Assembly (NCBI GenBank): GCA_021307315.1
Contig: JAJSPD010000196.1
Span: 1-24,697 of the forward strand
DNA from: Bisporella sp. PMI_857
Taxonomy: Eukaryota; Ascomycota; Leotiomycetes; Helotiales; Helotiaceae
Reading direction: 5' to 3'
DNA: 24,697 nucleotides
In this document: in pieces, positions 1 through 8,826 of the stretch
Layout of the letters: each line of letters begins with the position of its first letter
How positions within the stretch are numbered: the stretch's first letter is position 1
Notes under the pieces: generated by a model
Told to the model about the DNA's origin: nothing
Databases searched by the model: none
Seen by the model: the letters and a program-made list of their open reading frames with translations, nothing else
Made by a program: the position numbers and the translations under genes

Positions 1-19
1 AATTAAGCAATCGCAGCAC

Positions 20-247
20 TTGGAAAAGCTTGCAGTTTCGACTACAGCTAAAGTTTTTGCGTTACGGCATTTACGCTCGCAGTTCAGCCCGGAAAAGCTA
101 AACACTTGCTCTAGCTGCCGACAGTTATGCTACAACTGCGACAAGCTAGGCTACTACGCGTTTTCGTATTCGTTACTACGCAGGCTAACGCTAGTAAAAG
201 TATTAGAAAACAACATCGGAAAAAAAAGTAATAGTAAAGTTTGTTAG
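20..247 (+). pseudogene. gypsy A gag C-terminus with mutated zinc knuckle
   Basis: This 75-residue open stretch ends the Gag of element A. Residues 37-50 have the spacing of a retroviral CCHC zinc knuckle (C-x2-C-x4-H-x4-C), but the His position is Tyr and the last Cys is Tyr. Each is explained by one transition (CAC to TAC, TGC to TAC), so the nucleic-acid-binding knuckle is destroyed. The knuckle normally packages the element's RNA in virus-like particles. The apparent start codon is simply the first ATG in the window frame; the true Gag start lies upstream of the window. Confidence 0.75.
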
Positions 248-399
248 TAACTTTAATAAAAATCAGGAAAAACGAATTACTTTAAGCAAAGTTTTTTATT
301 AAAGCGAAAAAGCGAATCGACTTTAAAAAATAAACTTAAAAAAGTTAATTAGCGGCCGCTACTAAACAAAGCATGTACGTTAGTTAAAAATAAATTTGT

Positions 400-1290
400 T
401 TATAATACTGTAGCTTTTTTTAATACTAAAACAAACGAATAGCTTTTTATTGACACGGCTTTAGCCGACTTGTTAAAAAAACGTTTTAGTTGTACTGTAC
501 AACAACTGGCCAACTTAGTGTTTGTAACTGTTTTAATAACAAAAAAAAAGCCGTAATTTTTAAGCTTTAGTTACTACGCTAAAAATTGATAAAAAAAGTT
601 CACTGATTTAATATTCTTGATTACGACTTAAAGCACTATAAAGTAATCGTAAGCAAAAAGTAAATAGCAGAAATAAATATAGCTTTTGCGGTTCGTAAAC
701 GCAACTAGTATAGCTTACAGCTTTGCTACGAACCGTAACGTTTGACCGTTCTATTTTGTATTTTAAAACTTGCTAAAAAAAGCTTTGTAAATTACGTAGC
801 TTAAAAAAATATAAATAAAAAAATAAACGTTTAACAAAACTGTTTTTGTTTTTGTTTATACTATTTTTTACGTTAAAAAGCGTTTTTTCCGCTATTTTTT
901 TAACGACTAACACGCTTAAAATCGGCAACGTGAAATTTACAGCTGCTTTTAAGCCAATAGTTGAAAAAGTAGTAAAACTTGCTGCTGCAGCTAAGCCGAC
1001 AAAAAACCGTTTCTGGTACGTAAGCAAAACGGATTACAACTATTATATAAAAAACAACTTGCAAAAAATAAAAAAACAACTTGCGAGCATAGTTAAGCTA
1101 CGTTTAACGAAAGCTACTCGCAAAATAGTTAACAAAATCCGTAAAGTTACAGCAAACGCTTACAGCTTCGACATTGCTGTAATTAGCGCTTCCGCATTTA
1201 CGCTAAACTTGAAAAAAAAAAACAACAAAGTGTTCGCAGTTAGCCTGTATAAGCTAAATAAATTGCTGAAAAGCGCAAAGCTTTAAAACA
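400..1290 (+). pseudogene. gypsy A protease and protease-RT linker remnant
   Basis: Around 446-466 the plus strand reads F-I-D-T-A-L-A-D, resembling the retropepsin active-site loop (D-T/S-G/A), followed by stops. From 846 to 1286 an open stretch of about 146 codons is rich in Lys, Asn and Ala and runs toward the RT. It fits the poorly conserved linker between protease and RT in fungal gypsy polyproteins, although I recognise no domain in it. The overlapping minus-strand ORF at 773-1027 is a shadow. The protease call is tentative; the linker call rests mainly on position. Confidence 0.5.
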
Positions 1291-1579
1291 ATAGACTTTT
1301 GTAGTATCGACAAAACGAAAACGAGCGTTTAGTAGAAAATTAGTGTTTAACGAACTCCGGAACTTAAAAAACATATTCTAAAAAAAGCATTTAACGAGCT
1401 ATTTTATACCGAACTGCTGTAAATCACAAAATCGAGCTTACGGGCGAAAATACTTTTCGACACAGCTCGCTAATTCGGCTGACTACTAAAAGCTACAAAC
1501 GCTAAAAAACTATATTATAAACAACTTAATAAAAGCTTTATTGCTTTTAGCTATGCTTTATTTGCAGCGCTAGTGCTAT

Positions 1580-2260
1580 TCGTGCGAAAGCTAACGGAAG
1601 TTTACAGCTGTATATCGACTATCGCAAACTTAACAGTATTACTCGTAAAAATCAATACTTTTTTTTTTTATTGATAAAACTTTGTTACGATTTACGAAAG
1701 CCAAAATATTTACTAAGCTAAATATACGCTAACGTTTTACAAAATACGGATTTACTTTGATTCGGAAAAGCTAACTACGTTTCGTACTCGCTACAAAACG
1801 TACAAATGCAAAGTGCTACTTTTTGGCTTAACTAACGAGCTCGCAACGTACTAGCGCTACATAAACGAAGTGTTGTTCGATTATTTGAATGATTTCTGTA
1901 CAGCGTACTTAAACGACATTTTAATATACTTAAAAAACGAGCTGAAAGTATACGAAGCACGTCGTAAAGTGCTATTGCGACTTCGTAAAGCTGAACTACA
2001 AGTAAATATTAAAAAAACTGAATTCAGCGTTACTCGAACTAAGTACTTAAAGTTTATTGTAACTACTGACAGTATTAAAGTAAACTAGAAAAAGTACAAA
2101 TTGTTAATAACTGAAAGCTTTTTACGTTGTACGCGCATACAGTTATTTTTCGGCTTTTGCAATTTTTACCGACGATTTATTAAAAACTACGGAGCTATTG
2201 CTCGCCCGTTAAACCGTTAACAAGCAAAAACGTTCCGTTCGACTTTAATAATAAGTGTTA
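1580..2260 (+). pseudogene. gypsy A reverse transcriptase domain, inactivated
   Basis: RT would copy element RNA into cDNA. At about 1599-1660 the sequence reads L-x-L-Y-I-D-Y-R-K-L-N-S-I-T-R-K-N-x-Y, the classic Ty3 RT opening motif. At 1906-1917 the catalytic Y-x-D-D box reads Tyr-Leu-Asn-Asp, so the first catalytic Asp is lost by GAC to AAC. The stretch 1870-2088 stays open and includes the L-Q-V-N-I-K-K-x-E-F-S-V-T-R-T-K-Y-L segment typical of the palm/thumb. At about 2150-2200 the F-C-N-F-Y-R-R-F-I-K-N-Y motif follows. Frameshifts and stops occur between these blocks. Identification as Ty3-type RT is secure; the enzyme is dead. Confidence 0.92.
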
Positions 2261-2309
2261 CGCATCGTTCGAGCGCTGAAGCAAGCGCTAGTTACGGCTC
2301 TAGTACTGA

Positions 2310-2700
2310 CTTATTACGACCGCAAAAAAAAGTTTTGCTAAAAACAAACGCTTTTAATAAAGTAATTGCGAAAGTATTGTTTAAAAAGCTACAAACGACG
2401 AAAACGCTTTATAGCAACTTGTAGGCTATTTCTTAAAAACTTTGACTTTTGCAAAGCTTAACTACTAAATACACGACAAAAAAATGCTAGCTATAGTTCG
2501 CTTTTTCGAGCAATAAAAAGCTGATTTAGCACGAACGGACTACAAAGTTAAATAGTTACGAATTACAAAGCGCTGAAATATTTCATAACTTTAAAAAACT
2601 TAACGGTCGCTAAGCTAAATAAGCCGAAGCATTGTTTGAATTCTTTTTTACAATTATATATCGGCTGGCCGCAAAAATAAAAAAGCAAACGCGTTAACAC
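2310..2700 (+). pseudogene. gypsy A RNase H domain, inactivated
   Basis: RNase H degrades the RNA strand of the RNA-cDNA hybrid. At 2341-2382 the expected E-T-D-A-S motif reads K-T-N-A-F, so the first catalytic Asp is Asn. At 2461-2520 the following helix is recognisable (x-Y-T-T-K-K-M-L-A-I-V-R-F-F-E-Q, then stop where Trp is expected). The segment lies directly after the RT thumb, as in other Ty3 elements. Stops and frame changes are frequent. All losses are transitions. Confidence 0.85.
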
Positions 2701-2979
2701 GAAAAAATCAGAATACAAATAATTTACAGCCACTAAAAAGCGCTATCGCACACAGCAGTTTTTTACGAATAACCAAGTCGACTTTCGTATTCGCGCAAAG
2801 CTGCTGCTTAATGCACAATTACGCTCGTATAATAAAAAAGCCGACAAGCTCGTAAACGGCAACTTTGTCAGAAACTTTATTTTATAAATACTCGCAACCG
2901 AATTGTAGCCGCTAATCGCAGCTTTCCAGAACTAGCAACAAATCGTTAGCGAGCAAAAAACGAAAGCAAAACTGGACTG

Positions 2980-3905
2980 TAAACAACGGGCTGTTGCTGT
3001 AGCAAAGTCGACTAGTAGTTTTTTTACCGACAATTTCCGTACGAAGCTATTCAAAAGCTTACGCTCAAGTGTCGGCAGCACACTTTAGCCGGACCAAAAC
3101 CGTAGCTGTAATAGCTAAGCAATACTAGTAAAAAGCTTACGCACCGACGTAAAGCGATACATAAACAACTGTAAAAAGTGCAAACGCGCTACAGTATTCA
3201 AAACAAAGCTACAAGCAACTACAACTTTTGCCGGTTCCGGAAAAGCGTAGCAATATATAGCTATAAACTTCAAATCGTACTTTACGGACGTTACGAGTAT
3301 AATTCGGTGCTAGTAGTAATAAACAAGTTCTGTAAACAGTTATAACGATTCTATGTTACAAAACGACAACTGCAAAAAACATAGCACAGCTGTTTATTAA
3401 TTACGTTTACAAGTCACGAAAAGCACTAACTACTATTGTATTAGACAAAAGTTTTAGTTTATTTCAACGTTTTAGTACAAGCTTTGTCGAATTTCGGAGT
3501 AAAACTTAAGCTTTCGACAGCGTTCTACTTTTAAACTACGAGCAAACAGAAATCATAAACTAGTACTTTAATTAAAACTTCGGCTTTTATAAACTATTAT
3601 TAAAACAACTAGTCGAGCCTGGTCGCTTTAATGACTACGTACAGCTGACTTTACTTCACGAAAGCTTAATATACTATTTCCGTTCGAAGTGCTTAATAAG
3701 TACGCGCCAACTACGTTTTATAACTAAAACAAGCCGAAAAAGCCTGTAACAGCCAAAAAAAAGCTAAGCGTAGAAAAAGCAACTGCTTTCGCCAAAAGAT
3801 GCATTTTACTTGAATACGGCCGTAGCTTAATCGTAAAGCTCAAAACGAATAAAAGCGTCTGTAAATAAACACCGCAAAAACACCGATTTTAGCGTAAACG
3901 ACTAA
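2980..3905 (+). pseudogene. gypsy A integrase, inactivated
   Basis: Integrase inserts the cDNA into the genome. The zinc-binding N-terminal domain is visible: a His-containing R-Q-H-T-L-A-G-P segment near 3080 and a C-x2-C pair at 3170-3181. In the catalytic core the first Asp of the D-D-E triad reads Asn (codon 3266-3268, in a Q-Y-I-A-I-N-F-K-S context), and the later V-V-I-D-x-F segment reads V-V-I-N-K-F. The G-V-K-L-K-L-S-T-A-F segment near 3500 is the usual one before the H-P-Q-T-D-G-Q-T-E motif; there the frame reads stops and Lys/Ser. The region then leads into the chromodomain. Inactive by several independent lesions. Confidence 0.88.
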
Positions 3906-3911
3906 GTATAC

Positions 3912-4290
3912 GTGTCGACAAAAATTGGAAAACCGACAAGCTTAGCAAAAAGCTCGATATTTAAAACGCTGATTTACAAAATTCTGGCTCGAAAAAAAAA
4001 CTTTTACCGGCTGCAGCTGCTTAACAATTTACGAATACACTCAGTGTTCGCACTACAGCTGCTTCGTAAAGCTGCAATAGATCCGTTACTAGGCCAGCTG
4101 TTTGTGCTAAAACCACTTATACAAGTTACGGAAGACGAAAAGTGGAAAGTCGAAAAAATTCTGGCTGTTCGAGTTCGTAATCGACAGTTGCAGTACAAAG
4201 CAAAGTAAGTAGAATACGATATTGATCCCGAATAGTATTTAGCTTTCAATTTCAAGTACAGCCCACATAAAGTTAAAGACTTCTACTTAC
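3912..4290 (+). pseudogene. gypsy A integrase C-terminus with chromodomain
   Basis: An open stretch of 98 codons (3912-4208) carries the post-core integrase tail (Y-K-I-L-A-R-x-x-N-x-Y-R-L-Q-L) and then a chromodomain starting near 4131: W-K-V-E-K-I-L-A-V-R, then R-Q-L-Q-Y-K-A-K. Two Trp positions that form the chromodomain aromatic cage/core read stop (4206-4208 TAA and 4233-4235 TAG). Chromodomains on gypsy integrases (chromoviruses) steer insertion to histone-marked chromatin. The presence of this domain classifies element A. The minus-strand ORF at 4004-4255 is antisense noise. Confidence 0.88.
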
Positions 4291-4418
4291 GCAACTCTAC
4301 ACTCCGAAGCCGCCGGCGAACCTACTGGAATAAATCAAAAAGTGGGAACAAAGCAAAGACGACTACGACGAGCTAAATGACAATTCGGAAGCATCAGAAA
4401 GCTTAAGAGCAAGCTTTT

Positions 4419-4433
4419 TCGGAAGGGGGGGGT
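4419..4433 (+). other. polypurine tract of gypsy A
   Basis: A G-run preceded by GGAA lies immediately upstream of the 3' LTR, where plus-strand DNA synthesis is primed in LTR retrotransposons. The run of G is intact although the surrounding DNA is heavily mutated. Confidence 0.75.
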
Positions 4434-4435
4434 GA

Positions 4436-4638
4436 TGTCACGGCGCTGGCGCGCCTACAGTTCCTTTATGGCCTAACAGCCCGTAAGGCATCCACATTGG
4501 GGATCACGCGGAACGCCACGTGGCCCAAACACCTGTATATATGCTTCCCTCTCTGCCTCCATAGTCCTGTAGTTCTATTATTCTCGATTCTTACCCGTAT
4601 TACTTTGAGCCGTTGCTCTTATTCTACGTGCCGTGACA
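4436..4638 (+). repeat. LTR of gypsy A (203 bp)
   Basis: The unit starts TGTCACGG and ends CCGTGACA, an 8-bp perfect terminal inverted repeat with canonical TG...CA ends. It follows a polypurine tract. Inside are a CCACGTGG palindrome (4516-4523) and a TATATAT box (4536-4542), consistent with an LTR promoter. Base composition is GC-normal, in sharp contrast to the AT-rich DNA on both sides. I read it as the 3' LTR of element A, but it could also serve as the 5' LTR of a tandem copy running into 4639-5023. Confidence 0.88.
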
Positions 4639-5023
4639 GAACTAAGCTATAAACCGAACTAGAAGTGCTGTCGCGGCTTGTAACTAAGCCTAAAGTGCTA
4701 TTGCGAAACGCTGTAGCTGGTTCTAAAGCAATACGTAGCAAAAAAAGTCTAGAAGCTTGTAAAGCTAAAAAAAGTTTTTAGCGTTTAAAAGCCGACAAAA
4801 GATTTAACTTAGCTTGTCGAGCTAGTACAAGTGGAAATTGCCGATAGTATTTTTGCAAGTTAATACTTAACCGTTAACATTTATATACTAGTTTTTAGTA
4901 CGTAAAATGCTAGCAGTGTATAAACAAAAGTCGGTTTTAGAATTCTTTATTTAGCTTTCTTTATAAATAGCTTTTTTAAGTCGAAAAAAAAACTCGCTTT
5001 ACTGCCGCTAAATAAGCAAACTC
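4639..5023. other. AT-rich, RIP-like relic between gypsy LTR and copia LTR
   Basis: No gene is intact here. The composition matches RIP-mutated DNA. A plus frame over about 4830-5020 stays fairly open apart from TAA/TAG that could derive from Gln (for example R-K-M-L-A-V-Y-K-Q-K), which might be a Gag remnant of a second gypsy copy sharing the LTR. This is not secure. No primer-binding site follows the LTR directly. Confidence 0.35.
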
Positions 5024-5224
5024 TGTTGAGAATTGGTGGTGTAGCCCACCCGTAAGGCATGGGCCATACCTTATGTAATAGCTTAGTCATCAGTGAAAGG
5101 GTAAACCCCTTTCACTGAGCGACCTCCAAATAGTTCCAAAAAAAAAGTCAATTTATCCTCCTGAACCACTGCACTTAAGCAGACCTTGCGTACAGCACAA
5201 GCTTCCACTAATACCAATTTAACA
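5024..5224 (+). repeat. 5' LTR of copia element
   Basis: The unit starts TGTTGAGAATTGG and ends TTTAACA, and is repeated almost identically at 10493-10692. Differences from the 3' LTR are scattered (about a dozen by eye), including an A-run at about 5140-5149 and TTAAG versus TTGGG near 5175. It carries an inverted repeat at 5090-5118 with arms TCAGTGAAAGGG and its complement. Confidence 0.95.
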
Positions 5225-5238
5225 GGTTATGAGCCCGG
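5225..5238 (+). other. primer-binding site: half-tRNA of initiator tRNA-Met
   Basis: The bases right after the 5' LTR, GGTTATGAGCCC, are the reverse complement of GGGCTCATAACC, the conserved anticodon stem-loop of eukaryotic initiator tRNA-Met (CAU anticodon in the middle). Priming from an internally cleaved initiator tRNA is known in Drosophila copia and related Ty1/copia elements. The match is direct; its use as primer is inferred from position. Confidence 0.8.
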
Positions 5239-5640
5239 CCTTGCACTGTGAGTGTACGAAGGAAGCCAGGAGAGAAGAGCCAATCGAAAATAGGGTAAGC
5301 TGTCAGAAACGACTACCTGCAGCCTAACGGACCTATCACGACAGTAAGAGCTATACAAAAGGCAACGAACAGCTAATAACACGGAGGCAACGGACCGCCA
5401 AAGGCAACGGACTGCCAATAAGACAGCAACGGACCGCTAGTCGAACTTACAGGGCATACAGATTGCCATCCCAATTATATCAACAAAATCCCAACCCGGA
5501 AGCTACTGTACGACAGCTTCTACATTTTATTTACAACACGGAAGCTACTATACGACAGCTTCTTACTTTTTACTCCGAACCTTGCTGAACGTGTTCAACA
5601 AAGAGCCAAGCGCAATTCGACATAAATCATATTAGCAAGG
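5239..5640 (+). other. copia untranslated leader with internal short repeats
   Basis: No convincing coding frame is seen. Four imperfect copies of a roughly 20-bp unit with core GCAACGGACCGCCAA lie at 5362, 5387, 5403 and 5425. Two copies of a 27-bp unit lie at 5497-5523 and 5539-5565 (period 42), each containing inverted arms GAAGCT/AGCTTC around a short loop. The leader would hold the RNA packaging and dimerisation signals. The minus-strand ORF at 5227-5418 is a shadow. Confidence 0.7.
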
Positions 5641-6395
5641 CAAAGCGACCTGTAGAAACACTTAGTCAAAAGATATGGCAAGGATGGTTTAGGTTATTCG
5701 AACTATACATGATTAAGGAAAGGATAAATTTCGTCCTAGAGAAAACAGTGGCAGAATACGCATAGATTGCCTTTACACCTGGAACAGACGGAACGCCGAA
5801 CGGGTCATGGAACATTGAGAAAAAGAAAGAGCACAAAATAGCATCTGCGAAAGCACTCTACATGCTGACAATTTGCGTAGACCTACCGACGACGAATATA
5901 TGAAAGAATTCGAGTCTGTAAAGGAGAAATAGACAAACCTGCGGCTCAAATACTTTAAGTCTCGACCGCAAACCCGCCGTAAAGATCTAAGTAAGCTTAC
6001 AACGTTCAAAATGGAACCAGGCGCAAGCATTCAAAGCTCTTGGATCAAGCTTAAAGAGCTACGACGTCGTGTTACGAATGCCGAGCCTACTTTAGCCACA
6101 GCCTTCAATAAGAAACGACTGTTCGAATACCTTCTTGCAGAATTACCTTCAGACTACGCGGTGACTCGCGCAACGTTGGATGCCCAACCAACCCTAACTG
6201 TTCAAGACAAGTTGTTTATTCTGCAAACTCAGGAAGACCAGCTTAAAGCAAATCAGATTAAACTGCAGCAATCGCAGCTCAGCAGCCTGCAGACCGCAAA
6301 GCATACTTCGGGACTCGGAGCACGAGCCTAAAGCCGAAGAGCTAAAGTGCTAGCTGTGCGAAAGCCGTAACTACCGGTTTACTGATTGCAAATAG
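5640..6395 (+). pseudogene. copia gag with mutated zinc knuckle
   Basis: This is the Gag structural protein of a Ty1/copia element. The N-terminal part (5650-6000) is interrupted by stops. From 6011 to 6331 an open frame carries the Gag core: W-x-K-L-K-E-L-R-R-R-V, then K-K-R-L-F-E-Y-L-L-A-E-L-P, then V-Q-D-K-L-F-I-L-Q-x-Q-E-D-Q-L-K-A. At 6348-6389 a C-x2-C-x4-H-x4-C zinc knuckle is present with exact spacing, but the residue after the first Cys is a TAG stop (likely Trp) and the His is Tyr (TAC). Both are transitions. Homology to fungal copia Gag is clear; function is lost. Confidence 0.82.
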
Positions 6396-7215
6396 AAAGA
6401 AATTGCCAAAACTACAGTTCGCGAAAAGCGACAAGCCTAACGCCGACGTCGTGATCAACAAAGCACCCAGAAATCAAAGCACAGGCGTGTAGAAAAAGAC
6501 ATTACGGAGCTGAATCAGACTCAGAGGCGTTATTGTCAAACTCCGACCCAGAAAAGCCTATTCACGACTCGGACAATAATGAAACGGCCGCGATTTCCTT
6601 GGAAAGCGCCCGTAAATCCCTCATTCCCAATAAGCTTCAGACTCCGGAGCTTCTTCCACATAACTGACCAACTCCACTTTTTAGGCGCTCATTAGTCAAA
6701 ATACCGAAACGCAGAATAAAAGTTAGAAGGAAGCAGTTAAAATCAGATTACATAAGCACGGTTGAACTACGAGTGAAAAGCGAAAGATCTTTTTTGTTGT
6801 CAAATGTATTATACGTTCCCAAACTAGAGTAAATCTCTTCTCAAGCAAGAAAGTTTGTGCAAATAGTCTTACAAGCTTTTTCGACGATAAGTGCATGTAG
6901 TACAAGAAAAGTGACCGCACAGTCATCACAGCACGCTCCACGAATGGAGTTTATATAGTCACTGATATCGCCGACGGCTACGATGAAACAGCATTCATAA
7001 CAAAGAAGTGCATAAACTATCTCCCAGGCCCGGCTTAGAAAACCAAGTAAGGAAAGCTCAGCCAACAACTTTTTCTGGAGTAACCCAAATTAGCCAAAAA
7101 AGCCCGCTTCGGACCTGCAACCTGCTGCTGTGCTTTTCCTGCGGTTGAAAAGTTAAATACGGATATGGCAGATCATTCAGCTACGAACCGCAATAGTAAA
7201 GCAACGGCCCGCTAT
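6396..7215 (+). pseudogene. copia protease region and protease-integrase linker, degraded
   Basis: Frames are broken, but at about 6757-6830 a segment reading S-T-V-E-L-R-V, then F-L-L-S-N-V-L-Y-V-P-K-L is recognisable. This is the conserved strand after the copia aspartic protease active site, leading into the linker (a V-C-A-N-S-L, then D-x-C-M-Y-Y-K-K-S-D-R-T-V block near 6853-6920). I do not see an intact D-S/T-G loop upstream. The minus-strand ORFs at 6723-6941 and 6841-7068 are antisense shadows of this stretch. Confidence 0.7.
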
Positions 7216-8160
7216 CAGTTGTATCACCGACGATTTGCACACCTTGGAAAAGAAGTGATCCGTAAGCTTCACACTGTGACAACACTGAAAAACAAAATCA
7301 AGGTCCACTTTTAATCACGTTTGTGAGGTCTGTGCATTGACCAAAATGAAAAACCGCTCCAACCGTAAACTAACACATGGAAACCTCACATTTTCGATTT
7401 AGTGTCCGTAAACGTGTGCGGACCTTTTCCCACTACAGCTCGCGGAAACAGATACTTTGCCGAAGTGATCGACAACGTAACTCGGAAAGTGTAGACTCTT
7501 ACTACGAAAACCAAGAAAAAAGTAGTTCCTTGCTTACGGTCTTGGAGAAAACAAGTAAAGCTGGAGTCCGGCTGTAGAGTCGTAACGTAAAGTCAAACAA
7601 CGCCGCAGAGCTAAAAGAGCTTTTGGACGACTAGTGCCGACAAGATGGCATTCGACACAATATACTGTCGCTTACGAATCTCATCAAAATAGTGTTGCAA
7701 AAAGTGTATCCAAACAGCCGAAACTCTGCAAAAGCTATGCTTAAAAAAGCAAGCTTACCTATAAAGTTCTAGGATAAAGCTGTAAAAACTGACGCATACT
7801 TGCGGAATCGTACCGCAACAGGCAATGATCAACGACAGAAAATTTCACCCGAAAAGGCTATACAGGTGAAAGACCTTCGATCGACCACATCCGCGTATAA
7901 AGGAGCAAGTGCTACTTATATGTAAATCCGAAATCACTCTCCGCCGGAGAAAAACATAACAAGCTTGTGGACAGAAGCCGCGTTGGCGTATTTATAGGCT
8001 ATTGTCAAACACGACTCACCAACTCAGAGTCTACGCGCCAGACCTGGAATACACGATCAGAGCCAAAGTAATACGGGTCGATGAGAACGTTAAAAGAGGA
8101 ACGGTGGAGCTCAAGCTACGGAGCGCAAGTGGCCGCAAAGCACACCGAACTCGCTTCTAG
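7216..8160 (+). pseudogene. copia GAG-pre-integrase and integrase core, inactivated
   Basis: The GAG-pre-integrase motif H-R-R-F-A-H-L-G starts at 7225, followed by a zinc C-x2-C (7322 and 7331). In the rve core the first catalytic Asp is Asn (codon 7411-7413, S-V-N-V-C-G-P-F context). The second, expected in S-D-N-x-x-E-L, also reads Asn (codon 7596-7598). Downstream the copia-specific R-V-Y-x-S-K-C-Y-L-Y-V-N-P and G-V-F-I-G-Y blocks are visible (about 7885-8000). Several frameshifts and stops separate the blocks. Identification is secure; the enzyme is dead. Confidence 0.88.
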
Positions 8161-8826
8161 ACAAAGCTCCTAGAGAGCGCCTTCCGGTACTAGTACGGCA
8201 AAAGAAAGGGATTGCTCTTCAAACCGTCGATCCAAAGTCTATGCCAAAGTAATAAACAATTTTGAAATTCGAATACCAGCAGCAAGCAAGCCTACAGAAA
8301 GCAGCGAGCCTGCTGTGGAGACCCAAAAGAATGCTACAGTCGAAGCGGCTAACGAAACGAACAGCGAGCTATTCGATAAAAAGTCAGCACCTTTTAGAAG
8401 CCGAACCCTTATTAAACACGTTCGACAACCCAACTACTGAACATGTTCAACGAAGTGCTAGACCAACACTACAAGCTGAATCAATTGTCGAAGCCAATTC
8501 AGGTCACCCCAAAATAGCATTGAACCCGGAGCCCTCAATCTCCTAAAAAGTCAGCTGTCAAAGCCAACTTGGACTGCACCAAAATAGACCATTAGACCCG
8601 GAACCTTCTCAATTTCCCAGCCCGGCTTGGGAAATCAAGCCGAGCCTGCTCGTAAAGAATACTTTTTACGGAAGCGCAACAGAAACCAGGCAATTAGAAA
8701 TGATGACGAAAGCCTGAAAAAAATGCTCAGGGCCATGTTAGCACTCGTAACGGACGACCTTTTTGCTGACTCTCTTTTAATCGAGTCAGACGAATCAGCA
8801 CTAGCTAGCATACTGTTGATGAATTC
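8161..8826 (+). pseudogene. copia integrase-RT hinge with internal duplication
   Basis: This poorly conserved hinge is Ser/Ala/Glu-rich where open (8262-8546 and 8627-8938). A tandem duplication is visible: 8487-8543 and 8557-about 8618 share GAAGCCAA, then CACC-AAAATAG, then ACCCGGA and TCAAT...TCC blocks in the same order, with a period of about 70 bp. Variation in hinge length is common in copia elements. No catalytic motif is expected here. Confidence 0.6.

Larger units (their letters stand above)
1..4638 (+). mobile_element. Ty3/gypsy retrotransposon A (chromodomain type), RIP-degraded, 5' end outside window
   Basis: Domains follow the Ty3/gypsy order on the plus strand: gag zinc knuckle (128-169), protease-like motif (about 446-466), reverse transcriptase (about 1580-2260), RNase H (about 2310-2700), integrase (about 2980-3900), chromodomain (4131-about 4280), polypurine tract and 3' LTR (4436-4638). 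The interior is very AT-rich and full of TAA/TAG codons where the family has Trp, Gln or Arg. Several catalytic Asp codons read Asn. All of these are C-to-T or G-to-A changes, as expected from RIP. The 5' LTR and most of gag lie left of the window. The element cannot encode active proteins. Assignment to gypsy is firm; the element family name is not known. Confidence 0.93.

Noticed and set aside
846..1286. 146-codon plus ORF as an independent gene
   Set aside because: It lies between the gypsy A protease and RT in the right place for the polyprotein linker, and its flanks are RIP-broken.
8239..8433. Minus-strand ORF inside the copia hinge
   Set aside because: It overlaps the sense copia hinge frame and shows no domain; treated as antisense noise.
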